From an uncultured Christensenellaceae bacterium (GTDB lineage: Bacteria > Bacillota > Clostridia > Christensenellales > Christensenellaceae), in the NCBI GenBank assembly GCA_934438035.1, contig CAKSBK010000029.1, positions 1-8,281 on the forward strand: DNA of 8,281 bases, in the 5' to 3' direction. The notes under the pieces were generated by a model. That model ran no database searches and was not told the DNA's origin. It worked only from the letters and a program-made list of their open reading frames with translations. Made by a program: the position numbers and the translations under genes. Each line of letters opens with the position of its first letter. Position 1 is the stretch's first letter. Below are positions 1 through 6,459 of this stretch, piece by piece.

Positions 1-51
1 TTTAGCACCGGAATTGTCAGCAACCTTTAAGCGTGTCTGTGGCTGTATCAT
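1..51 (-). CDS. rplN: 50S ribosomal protein L14, N-terminal fragment (cut by window edge)
   Basis: Only the first 17 codons are present, reading MIQPQTRLKVADNSGAK, and the frame is open to the window edge. This is the characteristic amino end of bacterial L14, a 23S rRNA-binding large-subunit protein of about 122 residues that sits at the subunit interface. The ATG at 51..49 is preceded by an AAGGAGGAGG Shine-Dalgarno at about 58-67, which overlaps the rpsQ stop codon. The gap to rpsQ is only 15 bases, so the two genes are evidently cotranscribed. In most bacteria rplN opens the spc operon; here no promoter or terminator separates it from the S10 genes. The identification rests on a short but highly conserved stretch. 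Confidence 0.93.
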   Translation of the reverse strand, partial: MIQPQTRLKVADNSGAK

Positions 52-66
52 ATTGCTGCCTCCTCC

Positions 67-321
67 TTATTTAGCTTTCTCGACGATCTCGACGAGTCTC
101 CATCTCTTGTCTTTAGAGAGCGGACGGGTCTCCATAATCTTAACGATATCGCCAATGCCGCACTCGTTGTTTTCATCATGCGCCTTGATCTTTGAAGTGA
201 AGTTTACCGTTTTGCTGTAAAGAGCGTGCTTTTTCTTTGTCTTTACCGCAACAACGATGGTCTTATCCATCTTGTCGGAAACAACTTCACCGATTCTGGT
301 CTTTCTGAGATTTCTTTCCAT
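67..321 (-). CDS. rpsQ: 30S ribosomal protein S17
   Basis: The 84-residue product matches S17, a small OB-fold protein that binds 16S rRNA early in 30S assembly. The family pattern is plain: [19 protein letters not shown] at the start, the central [12 protein letters not shown] stretch, and the C-terminal [18 protein letters not shown] signature followed by LVEIVEKAK. Length is typical. The ATG at 321..319 has an AGGAGG Shine-Dalgarno at 327-332. The gene lies 12 bases after rpmC and 15 bases before rplN, inside the continuous S10 cluster. Nothing is unusual. Confidence 0.98.
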   Translation of the reverse strand: MERNLRKTRIGEVVSDKMDKTIVVAVKTKKKHALYSKTVNFTSKIKAHDENNECGIGDIVKIMETRPLSKDKRWRLVEIVEKAK

Positions 322-333
322 GATACCCTCCTA

Positions 334-537
334 TCAGCGCGCGTCCGCAGCGAGCTCGCGCTCACGGATAACGGTCTTAACGCGAGCTATATCGCGCTTA
401 ACCTCCCTTAACTTTAAGGGGTTTGTGAGCTGGCCGGTTGCGTTCTGGAAGCGCAGGTTGAAGTATTCTGTTTTAAGGTCAACAAGCTTCGCCTGAAGCT
501 CTGCGTCATTCATTTCGTGTAACTTATTAGCCTTCAA
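334..537 (-). CDS. rpmC: 50S ribosomal protein L29 (probable TTG start within rplP)
   Basis: L29 is a small two-helix protein that binds 23S rRNA near the peptide exit tunnel. The frame carries the family pattern: [19 protein letters not shown], then the ATGQL turn, then [18 protein letters not shown]. No ATG lies at the expected position. I prefer the TTG at 537..535, which gives the family-typical amino end MKANKL and 67 residues. It is preceded by GGTGAG at 542-547, in good register with the 16S anti-Shine-Dalgarno. A GTG at 546..544 would add three residues, but its nearest purine run is only 2 bases away. Either start lies inside the end of rplP, with an overlap of 11 or 20 bases, so translation is probably coupled to L16. 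The identity is certain; the start is inferred. Confidence 0.95.
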   Translation of the reverse strand: MKANKLHEMNDAELQAKLVDLKTEYFNLRFQNATGQLTNPLKLREVKRDIARVKTVIRERELAADAR

Positions 538-964
538 TCTGCTCACCGCCTTCTGCTATTTCTTTCTTGATGATCTTGCACTTTACGGGAAGCTTATGGG
601 AAGCAAGTCTCAATGCTTCTTTAGCAATCGCCTCGTCAACGCCTGCAATTTCAAACATTACTCTGCCGGGTTTAACAACCGCTACCCAATATTCGGGTGA
701 ACCTTTACCGGAACCCATTCTGGTCTCTGCGGGTTTTTCGGTAACCGGCTTGTGGGGGAAGATTTTAATCCAAACCTGTCCGCCTCTCTTGATATATCTG
801 GTCATTGCAACTCTGGCAGCCTCGATTTGGTTGGATTTAATCCAAGCGGGCTCGGTTGCTACAAGACCGTATTCACCGTAGGATACAGTGTTACCGCGAA
901 GAGCCTTGCCCTTCATACGGCCACGCTGCACTCTTCTACGCTTTACTCTTTTTGGCATTAACAT
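527..964 (-). CDS. rplP: 50S ribosomal protein L16
   Basis: The 145-residue product is L16, a large-subunit protein near the A site and the L11 arm that helps organise tRNA binding. Visible family hallmarks are the basic amino end [16 protein letters not shown], the segment [19 protein letters not shown] around residues 36-54, and the signature [20 protein letters not shown] at residues 81-100. The final ten residues are acidic and less conserved. The ATG at 964..962 is favoured over the internal ATG at 958 because an AAGGAGG at about 971-977 is correctly spaced for it. It overlaps the end of rpsC by 29 bases and the start of rpmC, which suggests translational coupling. Confidence 0.98.
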   Translation of the reverse strand: MLMPKRVKRRRVQRGRMKGKALRGNTVSYGEYGLVATEPAWIKSNQIEAARVAMTRYIKRGGQVWIKIFPHKPVTEKPAETRMGSGKGSPEYWVAVVKPGRVMFEIAGVDEAIAKEALRLASHKLPVKCKIIKKEIAEGGEQIEG

Positions 965-1655
965 GTTTTCTGCCTCCTTCCGCCTTCTTACCTTCAGCAG
1001 TAGCCTTAGCCTTTTCCTTTAAGGGGTTAACCAAAACCTCTCCCTTGTAGGTCCATACCTTTACGCCGATACGGCCGTAGGTCGTGTGCGCTTCAGCGGT
1101 ACCGTAGTCGATGTCCGCACGAATTGTCTGAAGCGGGATTGAACCCTCGTGATACTGCTCTTTTCTTGCGATTTCTGCGCCGCCGAGTCTGCCGGAGCAC
1201 ATTATCTTAATACCCTTAAGACCTGCCTTCATGGAGCGACCGATGCAGCCCTTCATAGCACGTCTGAAGGCGATTCTTCTCTCAAGCTGAGAAGCAACGT
1301 TTTCAGCTATAAGCTGAGCGTCAACATCGGGCTTTTTAACTTCCATAATGTTAACTGCAACGTTCTTGCCCGTGAGCTTTAAAAGATCAGCCTTTATAAC
1401 TTCGATTCCTGCGCCGCCCTTGCCGATAACTACGCCCGGCTTTGCGGTGTAAATGCTTACGGAAATCGTCTTAGCCGCTCTTTCTATCTCAATCTTTGAA
1501 ATTCCGGCGTCATAGAGCTTCTTCTTTAAGAATTTCCTGATTTTGTCGTCCTCTACGAGGTAGTCGGCAAACTGGTCTTTCTTAGCGAACCAGCGGGAGT
1601 CCCAATCCTTGATTACGCCTACTCTATAACCGTGGGGATTAACTTTCTGACCCAT
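936..1655 (-). CDS. rpsC: 30S ribosomal protein S3
   Basis: The 239-residue product is S3, which lies at the mRNA entry channel of the 30S subunit and contributes to mRNA helicase activity. The amino end [20 protein letters not shown] is canonical. A type II KH domain spans roughly residues 40-110, with its GKGG loop at 78-81. The C-terminal S3 domain carries [10 protein letters not shown] at 155-164 and the [18 protein letters not shown] segment from about residue 177. Beyond residue 211 lies a Lys/Ala-rich disordered tail of the kind many S3 proteins have. The ATG at 1655 follows an AAGGAGGAGG motif that begins within the rplV stop region. The stop is TAG, unlike the TAA and TGA used by its neighbours. 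Confidence 0.98.
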   Translation of the reverse strand: MGQKVNPHGYRVGVIKDWDSRWFAKKDQFADYLVEDDKIRKFLKKKLYDAGISKIEIERAAKTISVSIYTAKPGVVIGKGGAGIEVIKADLLKLTGKNVAVNIMEVKKPDVDAQLIAENVASQLERRIAFRRAMKGCIGRSMKAGLKGIKIMCSGRLGGAEIARKEQYHEGSIPLQTIRADIDYGTAEAHTTYGRIGVKVWTYKGEVLVNPLKEKAKATAEGKKAEGGRKHVNAKKSKA

Positions 1656-1669
1656 CTTTTACCTCCTCC

Positions 1670-2056
1670 TTACTTTGCTTCGTCGAGAACGATTGTTATG
1701 TTAGACGTTCTCTTGCGGATGCTCGTCGCTCTGCCCTGAGCACGGGGTCTGAATCTCTTGAGCGTGGGACCCATGTTTGCGTAAATCTCCGCAACATAGA
1801 GGTTATCCTTGTTCATCTCAAGATTGTTCTCAGCATTCGCAACAGCGCTGTTGAGGAGCTTTAAAACAGGCTCCGTTGCAGCCTTGGGCGTATTCATTAA
1901 AATAGCCTTAGCCTCGCTGACCTGCTTGCCTCTGATGAGGTCTATAACCGCCTTGACCTTGCTGGAGGAAATGCGGATATATTTAGCTGTCGCATGAGGT
2001 CTCTTGTCAGCGTTCTCATGTCTTTTAAGAGCTTTTTCTCTCTCTCTTGTTGCCAT
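1670..2056 (-). CDS. rplV: 50S ribosomal protein L22, with an extended amino end
   Basis: L22 lines the peptide exit tunnel with a long beta-hairpin. The 128-residue product shows the fold-defining [20 protein letters not shown] stretch from about residue 23, the [10 protein letters not shown] helix near 87-96, and the hairpin and C-terminal region with [15 protein letters not shown] then [12 protein letters not shown]. Compared with the 110-residue E. coli protein there are about 18 extra residues at the amino end, highly charged ([20 protein letters not shown]). The ATG at 2056 has an AGGAGG at 2067-2072 with 10-base spacing, so the extension appears to be really translated. I believe such extensions are common in Clostridia, from memory. 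The gene sits 17 bases after rpsS and 14 before rpsC. Confidence 0.97.
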   Translation of the reverse strand: MATREREKALKRHENADKRPHATAKYIRISSSKVKAVIDLIRGKQVSEAKAILMNTPKAATEPVLKLLNSAVANAENNLEMNKDNLYVAEIYANMGPTLKRFRPRAQGRATSIRKRTSNITIVLDEAK

Positions 2057-2073
2057 ATCTGTCTATCCTCCTG

Positions 2074-2346
2074 TTATCTTGACGATTTCTCGCCCGCATG
2101 TCCCTTAAATGTTCTTGTGGGAGCGAACTCGCCGAGCTTATGCCCAACCATGTCCTCCGTAACATATACGGGAACGAATTTTCTGCCATCGTGCACTGCT
2201 ATGGTGTGCGCTACCATATCCGGGAATATCGTGGAAGCACGAGACCATGTTTTGAGCACTTGCTTTTCGTTCTTTTCGTTCATCTGCTGTATTCTCGCTA
2301 AGAGCTTAGCATCTACGAAAGGTCCTTTTTTTACTGACCTGCTCAT
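2074..2346 (-). CDS. rpsS: 30S ribosomal protein S19
   Basis: The 90-residue product is S19, a head protein of the 30S subunit that forms a complex with S13 and binds 16S rRNA. The sequence opens with [16 protein letters not shown] and carries the family signature [20 protein letters not shown] followed by [12 protein letters not shown]; length is usual. The start at 2346 is supported by AAAGGAGA at about 2353-2360. It follows rplB by 28 bases, the longest gap in the cluster, which holds only this ribosome-binding site and short flanking sequence, with no hairpin. Confidence 0.98.
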   Translation of the reverse strand: MSRSVKKGPFVDAKLLARIQQMNEKNEKQVLKTWSRASTIFPDMVAHTIAVHDGRKFVPVYVTEDMVGHKLGEFAPTRTFKGHAGEKSSR

Positions 2347-2374
2347 TTTATATCTCCTTTCTTCTCACAGCCCA

Positions 2375-3208
2375 TTACTTGCTGTTTCTGCGCTTAACGA
2401 TAAGCTTGTCTGAAGGATTCTTCTTCTTACGAGTCTTATAGCCAAGTGCGGGCTTGCCCCAGGGGGTAACAGGACCGGGTCTGCCGACGGGCGACTTACC
2501 CTCACCACCGCCGTGCGGGTGATCGCACGGGTTCATGACGGAACCTCTTACGGTAGGTCTTACACCCATGTGTCTCTTTCTTCCTGCTTTACCGATGCTG
2601 ACGTTCTCGGAATCGAGGTTTCCTACCTGACCGATCGTCGCCTTAGCGTTCATGGGGATCATTCTAACTTCTCCCGAGGGAAGTCTAACCTGTGAATAAG
2701 CACCCTCTTTAGCCATGAGCTGAGCGGCGTTGCCGGCGGATCTTACGATCTGACCGCCCTTGCCGGGTTTCATCTCAATGTTGTGAATAAGAGTACCTAC
2801 GGGGATGTCTTTAATCTCGAGCGCATTGCCGGGCTTGATGTCCGCATGCTCGCCCGAAAGAACGGTGTCTCCTACCTTTAAGCCTAAAGGAGCGAGGATG
2901 TATCTCTTCTCTCCGTCTGCGTAATGAAGAAGAGCTATGTTAGCCGTTCTGTTAGGATCGTATTCAATGGTGGCAACCTTTGCGGGAATGCCGTCCTTGT
3001 TACGCTTGAAATCGATCACTCTGTACTTTCTCTTCTCGCCGCCGCCGATGTGACGAACGGTGATGCGTCCGTGAACGTTTCTGCCGCCGGACTTCTTAAG
3101 AGGAGCAAGAAGTGACTTTTCGGGGGTATTGGTCGTTATCTCCTCAAAAGCGGAGACGGACATGCCTCTTCTTCCCGGTGTAGTCGGTTTATATTTCTTA
3201 ATAGCCAT
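2375..3208 (-). CDS. rplB: 50S ribosomal protein L2
   Basis: L2 is one of the primary 23S rRNA-binding proteins and is needed for subunit association and peptidyl transferase assembly. The 277-residue product has the usual length. The OB-fold half opens with [18 protein letters not shown]; the SH3-like half follows from about residue 130. The conserved HPHGGGEG loop is at residues 230-237, including the histidine known to be critical in E. coli L2. The product ends in the usual basic tail ([17 protein letters not shown]). The ATG at 3208 has AAGGAGGA at about 3217-3224, overlapping the rplW stop codon. It sits between rplW and rpsS as in other S10 operons. Confidence 0.98.
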   Translation of the reverse strand: MAIKKYKPTTPGRRGMSVSAFEEITTNTPEKSLLAPLKKSGGRNVHGRITVRHIGGGEKRKYRVIDFKRNKDGIPAKVATIEYDPNRTANIALLHYADGEKRYILAPLGLKVGDTVLSGEHADIKPGNALEIKDIPVGTLIHNIEMKPGKGGQIVRSAGNAAQLMAKEGAYSQVRLPSGEVRMIPMNAKATIGQVGNLDSENVSIGKAGRKRHMGVRPTVRGSVMNPCDHPHGGGEGKSPVGRPGPVTPWGKPALGYKTRKKKNPSDKLIVKRRNSK

Positions 3209-3222
3209 GTGACTTGTCCTCC

Positions 3223-3519
3223 TTACTGAATCATACCGTCAAAGAACTCGATTCCCTTAGAATCCTTCTTCAGCGTTACGATTGCCTTCTTTACCTCGGC
3301 AGTTTTGCCGGATGTGTAGCCCTGTCTCTTGGTCTTGCCCTGAGTACGGACAGTGTTGACCTTGTCTACCTTAACTCCGAAAAGCTCCTCAACGGCAGCC
3401 TTGATTTCGGTCTTATGCGCGTCTACGGCAACCTCGAAGGTGTATTTCTTAGAAGGGATGAGGTCATAGCTCTTCTCCGTTAAAACGGGAGCCTTGATGA
3501 TATCCTGTGCGAGCTTCAT
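3223..3519 (-). CDS. rplW: 50S ribosomal protein L23
   Basis: L23 sits at the tunnel exit and forms the docking site for trigger factor and the signal recognition particle. The 98-residue product matches the family: [15 protein letters not shown] at the start, [22 protein letters not shown] in the middle, and the V-x-KVNT motif followed by a basic extended loop ([22 protein letters not shown]). The start codon overlaps the rplD stop by one base (TAATG, 3517-3521), the classic arrangement for translational coupling. The gene lies 14 bases before rplB. Confidence 0.98.
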   Translation of the reverse strand: MKLAQDIIKAPVLTEKSYDLIPSKKYTFEVAVDAHKTEIKAAVEELFGVKVDKVNTVRTQGKTKRQGYTSGKTAEVKKAIVTLKKDSKGIEFFDGMIQ

Positions 3520-4142
3520 TATGCATATACCTCCTCAACTTCTTTTACGGCAGCCTCGGTGAATATAACCTTGTCGCAGTTTACGAGGTCGTAAACGTTG
3601 ATTTCTCCGGTCTGTATGGTTTTAACCGTGGGGATGTTTCCGGACGCTCTTAAAACGTTCTCATCCTTACCCGCCGTTATGACGAGCGTTTTGCCCTCCG
3701 CTTTAAGGTTAGCAAGTACTTTTACGAACTCCTTTGTTTTGGGAGCCGCAAGCTCGAGGTTTTCTACAACTATCATCTCCTCGCTGCCTGCCTTCATGGA
3801 AAGCGCGCTTATCATTGCAAGCTTCTTAAGCTTCTTATTTACTTTTACGTTATAGCTTCTGGGCTTGGGCGCAAAGACTATACCGCCGTGTCTCCACTGG
3901 GGAGATCTCGTGGAACCCTGTCTTGCTCTGCCGGTACCCTTCTGGCGCCAGGGCTTGATTCCGCCGCCGCTTACTTCGGAACGCGTAAGCGCGCACTGCG
4001 TACCCTGTCTTAAATTAGCAAGCTGAGCAACTATCATCTCGTGAATAGCGTATTCGTTCACTTCAGCGCCGAAAACGCTGTCTGCAAGAACGAGCTCGCC
4101 AGCCTGCGTGCCGTCTGTTTTTAACATCGTGACTTTAGGCAT
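3519..4142 (-). CDS. rplD: 50S ribosomal protein L4
   Basis: L4 binds 23S rRNA early in assembly, and its long loop reaches the constriction of the exit tunnel. The 207-residue product has typical length. The tunnel loop lies at about residues 57-97, with the conserved segment GGGIKPWRQKGTGRARQGS and then SPQWRHGGIVFAPKPRSY; macrolide-resistance mutations in other bacteria map to this loop, and it looks wild-type here. In E. coli L4 also represses its own operon by binding the S10 leader; a structured leader exists here too (5117-5338), but whether L4 acts on it is unknown. The ATG at 4142 is preceded by an AAAGGAGG motif. Its stop overlaps the rplW start. Confidence 0.98.
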   Translation of the reverse strand: MPKVTMLKTDGTQAGELVLADSVFGAEVNEYAIHEMIVAQLANLRQGTQCALTRSEVSGGGIKPWRQKGTGRARQGSTRSPQWRHGGIVFAPKPRSYNVKVNKKLKKLAMISALSMKAGSEEMIVVENLELAAPKTKEFVKVLANLKAEGKTLVITAGKDENVLRASGNIPTVKTIQTGEINVYDLVNCDKVIFTEAAVKEVEEVYA

Positions 4143-4167
4143 TATTGCTTCCTCCTTTCAAACCTGA

Positions 4168-4788
4168 TCAAGCCTTTACGGCTTTTTTGATGATTACCAG
4201 CTGACCCTTAGCTCCGGGAATAGCGCCCTTTATGAGGAGCATGTTCTTGTCAGCCTCTACTCCTACGACCTTCAGGTTCTGGACCGTCTTCTTCTCTACG
4301 CCGGTGTGTCCGGGAAGACCCTTGCCTTTAAATACCTCGCCGGGATATGAGCATGCGCCCATGGAACCGGGACGTCTGTGATATCTTGAGCCGTGAGCCA
4401 TAGGTCCTCTGTGCTGGCCGTGTCTTGCGATAACGCCTAAGAAGCCCTTGCCCTTTGACGTACCTGTTACGTCTACGAGCTCTCCTTCTTCAAAAACGTC
4501 CGCCTTGATCTCCGTGCCGATTTCCAAAGCTTCGTCTGTCTTAAACTCTTTAAGATAGCGCTTTACGGGCACGCCTGCCTTTTTGTAGTGACCTGTGAGG
4601 GGCTTGTTTACGAGCTTTTCTCTGATATCGCCGTAGCCGAGCTGAACTGCACAGTATCCGTCGGACTCAACAGTTTTCTTCTGGACGACGACGCAGGGAC
4701 CGGCTTCAACAACGGTTACGGGAATGACGATACCCTCTTCGGTGAAGATCTGCGTCATGCCGATTTTCTTACCCATTATAGCTTTCAT
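4168..4788 (-). CDS. rplC: 50S ribosomal protein L3
   Basis: L3 binds the 3' end of 23S rRNA, nucleates 50S assembly and approaches the peptidyl transferase centre. The 206-residue product opens [15 protein letters not shown] and carries the family signature with [20 protein letters not shown] at about residues 111-130, then [13 protein letters not shown] and [13 protein letters not shown] chose the ATG at 4788..4786. A longer frame to a GTG at 4833 would add 15 residues with no resemblance to L3 and would overlap rpsJ by 26 bases, whereas the ATG has an ideally placed AAGGAGGT at 4795-4802. The segment at about 145-150 reads ACSYPG, so the glutamine methylated in E. coli L3 is absent. Confidence 0.98.
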   Translation of the reverse strand: MKAIMGKKIGMTQIFTEEGIVIPVTVVEAGPCVVVQKKTVESDGYCAVQLGYGDIREKLVNKPLTGHYKKAGVPVKRYLKEFKTDEALEIGTEIKADVFEEGELVDVTGTSKGKGFLGVIARHGQHRGPMAHGSRYHRRPGSMGACSYPGEVFKGKGLPGHTGVEKKTVQNLKVVGVEADKNMLLIKGAIPGAKGQLVIIKKAVKA

Positions 4789-4794
4789 GTCTTT

Positions 4795-4802
4795 ACCTCC
4801 TT
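4795..4802 (-). promoter_or_regulatory. Ribosome-binding site that fixes the rplC start
   Basis: The minus strand reads AAGGAGGT, ending 6 bases before the ATG at 4788. It lies downstream of the alternative GTG at 4833 and therefore decides in favour of the shorter L3 product. It sits in the 19-base gap between rpsJ and rplC. Confidence 0.9.
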
Positions 4803-4807
4803 CGTCC

Positions 4808-5116
4808 TCACAGCTTGATCTCGATATCGACACCTGCAGGTAAGTCTAAGCGCATGAGCGCTTCGGTAGTCTTTGCATTGGCTTCGAGAATATCGATAAG
4901 CCTCTTGTGTGTCTTGATCTCAAACTGTTCGCGAGAGTCCTTATACTTGTGGGTGGCTCTCAAAATTGTGATGATTTCCTTCTGAGTCGGAAGCGGGATG
5001 GGGCCTGATACCTTAGCGCCCGTGCGCTTTGCCGTCTCAACAATCTTCATGGAAGATTGGTCGATCAAATTGTAGTCGTATGCCTTTAATTTGATCCTGA
5101 TTCTCTGGCTTGCCAT
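4808..5116 (-). CDS. rpsJ: 30S ribosomal protein S10 (also transcription factor NusE)
   Basis: S10 is a head protein of the 30S subunit. As NusE it also joins NusB in transcription antitermination and links RNA polymerase to the ribosome through NusG. The 102-residue product is canonical: [18 protein letters not shown] at the start, then [20 protein letters not shown], and THKRLIDI in the second half. This is the first gene of the operon. The ATG at 5116 has AAGGAGGA at 5127-5134; the spacing of about 10-11 bases is slightly long. Upstream lie the structured leader and a strong promoter, so expression of the whole cluster is probably set here. Confidence 0.98.
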   Translation of the reverse strand: MASQRIRIKLKAYDYNLIDQSSMKIVETAKRTGAKVSGPIPLPTQKEIITILRATHKYKDSREQFEIKTHKRLIDILEANAKTTEALMRLDLPAGVDIEIKL

Positions 5117-5338
5117 TATTTATTGATCCTCCTTCTGAGTTACTCTGTACACGCACCCGTGCGTGTCGTATTGTATTATTGCGGCAGCGACGACCTTAAT
5201 CTACGGAAAACTCCGTTTTTCAGGCGTGCCGACCGCCGGTTGGAGCGCCCGATCAATGCCGGGCATACCCTACGGAAATTACCCGACATGGCTACCGGCA
5301 ACTTCCCGCAGTGTCCATTACGCATATTGCGCAACGGT
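5117..5338 (-). promoter_or_regulatory. Structured 5' untranslated leader of the S10 operon (about 220 nt)
   Basis: This is the stretch between the predicted start site (about 5335-5338) and the rpsJ ATG. Local hairpins can be read by eye on the minus strand. One at 5318-5334 has 7 pairs and a 3-base loop. One at 5285-5315 has GACA/TGTC outside and CGG/CCG inside. GCCCG/CGGGC at 5247-5264 has an 8-base loop. ACGGA/TCCGT at 5203-5216 has a 4-base loop, and a perfect 8-base inverted repeat lies at 5149-5166. Some pairings compete: GGCG at 5246-5249 can also pair with CGCC at 5223-5226. No U-tract follows any hairpin, so it does not look like a simple attenuator. S10 leaders elsewhere mediate autogenous control by L4; I do not recognise this one as a known class. 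Confidence 0.7.
5149..5166 (-). promoter_or_regulatory. Perfect inverted repeat just upstream of the rpsJ ribosome-binding site
   Basis: On the minus strand ACACGCAC and GTGCGTGT flank a GG, giving an 8-base perfect inverted repeat (7 pairs with a 4-base CGGG loop is more realistic in RNA). It ends about 15 bases before the Shine-Dalgarno at 5127-5134. No U-run follows, so it is not an intrinsic terminator. The position suits a stem that insulates the ribosome-binding site or that a protein could bind to control translation initiation; this role is inferred. Confidence 0.7.
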
Positions 5339-5341
5339 ATT

Positions 5342-5370
5342 ATTATACACGAATCAATACCGCCGTGCAA
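5342..5370 (-). promoter_or_regulatory. Sigma-A promoter of the S10 operon
   Basis: The minus strand carries TTGCAC at 5370-5365 and a perfect TATAAT at 5347-5342, separated by exactly 17 bases. Transcription would start near 5335-5338. It is the only convincing promoter between the 72-codon gene and rpsJ, and it agrees with the strong, growth-rate-controlled expression expected of this operon. Confidence 0.88.
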
Positions 5371-5373
5371 GCC

Positions 5374-5411
5374 TTTTTTGCGTATTTTTTGCAGGTTTTT
5401 TTACTTTTTTT
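5374..5411 (-). promoter_or_regulatory. Phased A-tracts upstream of the S10 promoter (UP-element-like)
   Basis: Four runs of six or seven A on the minus strand lie at 5405-5411, 5396-5402, 5385-5390 and 5374-5379, centred about 9, 11.5 and 11 bases apart. Relative to a start at 5335 they cover about -39 to -76. Runs in helical phase bend DNA, and A/T-rich DNA at this position contacts the alpha-subunit C-terminal domain of RNA polymerase. An activating role is inferred. Confidence 0.65.
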
Positions 5412-5463
5412 ATGCGCCTTTTCCCCGCCTTTTGTTTTCTTCCAAAAATTACCGAATATATAA

Positions 5464-5682
5464 TTACACTTGTCGGTTTTTATTTTCCGCTATGCTTTTA
5501 AGCTTAAAAACGTCCTCTTCGAGTATTGAGATAGCTTTAACGAGCTCTTCGTTATTTATTGCCTTTCTTCTCTTTATTTTTTCTCTCAGCAAAATATTTT
5601 GCATCTGCGCATTTTGTCTTAAAGCGCTAAGCGCCCCCAACGCTCTAAGCTGTTCGCTCCTGTTTAAGCTTTTTTCGTCCAT
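5464..5682 (-). CDS. Small charged, probably coiled-coil protein of unknown function
   Basis: I do not recognise this 72-residue protein. It has no signal peptide or membrane segment. Apart from the first residues it reads as helix throughout, with many Leu, Ile, Lys, Glu, Arg, Asn and Gln, and two likely coiled-coil stretches: about residues 8-42 (SEQLRALGALSALRQNAQMQ and on) and 44-68 (NEELVKAISILEEDVFKLKS and on). There is no cysteine and no proline. The ATG at 5682 has an excellent AAAGGAGG at about 5687-5694, which supports real translation. It starts 15 bases after the ZIP transporter stop and is probably cotranscribed with it. A role as a small adaptor or regulator of the transporter is possible but unsupported. 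No intrinsic terminator follows. Confidence 0.7.
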   Translation of the reverse strand: MDEKSLNRSEQLRALGALSALRQNAQMQNILLREKIKRRKAINNEELVKAISILEEDVFKLKSIAENKNRQV

Positions 5683-5697
5683 ATTCCCCTCCTTTCT

Positions 5698-6417
5698 TTA
5701 AAAAACGCAGTCAAGAAGCAGCATAAGCATAAAGCCTGCGACAAGCGCAAAGCTGGATATAAGCCCGTTCTCCCCCGAATGCGTTTCCGGTATCATTTCG
5801 TCCGCTATTACGAATATCATCATTCCCGCCGCAAAGGAAAGGCTGAAGGGCAGCATTATACGCGACGCACTTGCGGCAAAATAGCCTATAAACGTTCCCG
5901 CAACCTCAAAAAGCCCCGTACACATTGAAATTATAAGCGCCTTACTCTTTTTCATTCCCGAAAACATAAGCGGCGCTATTATTATCATTCCCTCGGGAAT
6001 ATTTTGAAGCGCTATTCCGAGCGCAAGCGCTATGGCGCCGCCGGTGTTCCCCGTCGCAAAGCCCACGCCGGAGGCAAGCCCCTCCGGAAAATTGTGTATT
6101 GCGATTGCCGCAACGAAAAGCCCCGCCTTTCTCGTCAGTTTGTCCGTATGTGCGTGCGGCAGCAGCCTATCCGCCAAATTTAAAAACGCCGCCCCGGCAA
6201 AAAATCCCAAGGTGACCTGCCAAAGCCCCTTAAGCCCCGTTAGGTCGACAGCGGGAATAATAAGCCCCACGCACGCCGCAGCAAGCATCATCCCTGCGGC
6301 AAAGCCCATTACGGCGTTTCTTCCGTTTTCGGAAATCTTCCCCGTAAAAAAGCCTATAAGCGCCCCAACCGCCGTAGCCGAGCCCACTCCTATCGCCGTA
6401 AGCGCAACAACCGTCAT
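5698..6417 (-). CDS. ZIP family divalent metal transporter, GufA-type
   Basis: The 239-residue protein has about eight membrane segments (roughly 3-25, 34-56, 64-86, 97-119, 124-150, 158-181, 186-207, 217-237), the ZIP topology. ZIP proteins bring Zn, and often Fe, Mn or Cd, into the cytoplasm. The two metal-site helices are clear: HNFPEG at 108-113 and QNIPEG at 138-143, plus a glutamate at 171 in the sixth segment. These match, at constant offset and as I recall the structure, the H177/E181, Q207/E211 and E240 ligands of Bordetella BbZIP, a GufA-type member. At the position of its D208 this protein has Asn139. The loop between segments 3 and 4 is short with one PHAH motif, not a long His-rich region. 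An ATG at 6417 has GGAGGG at 6424-6429. The substrate cannot be read from sequence. Confidence 0.92.
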   Translation of the reverse strand: MTVVALTAIGVGSATAVGALIGFFTGKISENGRNAVMGFAAGMMLAAACVGLIIPAVDLTGLKGLWQVTLGFFAGAAFLNLADRLLPHAHTDKLTRKAGLFVAAIAIHNFPEGLASGVGFATGNTGGAIALALGIALQNIPEGMIIIAPLMFSGMKKSKALIISMCTGLFEVAGTFIGYFAASASRIMLPFSLSFAAGMMIFVIADEMIPETHSGENGLISSFALVAGFMLMLLLDCVF

Positions 6418-6459
6418 ATTTTTCCCTCCGAAAGTTTCTTACAAATATATATACTTTAC

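Noticed and set aside
4789..4833. GTG at 4833 as the rplC start, adding 15 residues
   Set aside because: The extra residues do not resemble L3, the frame would overlap rpsJ by 26 bases, and the strong Shine-Dalgarno at 4795-4802 lies downstream of this GTG, in place for the ATG at 4788.
5200..5217. ACGGA/TCCGT hairpin as an attenuator in the S10 leader
   Set aside because: The sequence after the stem is AGATTAAGG, without the U-run required for intrinsic termination.
5176..5325. A 49-codon Arg-rich frame on the minus strand (MRNGHCGKLP...RRLRSSLPQ) open through most of the S10 leader, as a possible leader peptide
   Set aside because: The ATG at 5325 lies only about 10 bases after the predicted start site, has no Shine-Dalgarno and sits inside a hairpin. 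An open frame of this length is not rare in GC-richer DNA, and composition is unlike the neighbouring proteins.
5123..5701. A 192-codon frame on the plus strand
   Set aside because: It covers the S10 leader and promoter and runs antisense to the 72-codon gene. It has no ribosome-binding site and an incoherent Phe/Leu/Ser-rich translation; it reflects reverse-complement A-tracts and coding sequence.
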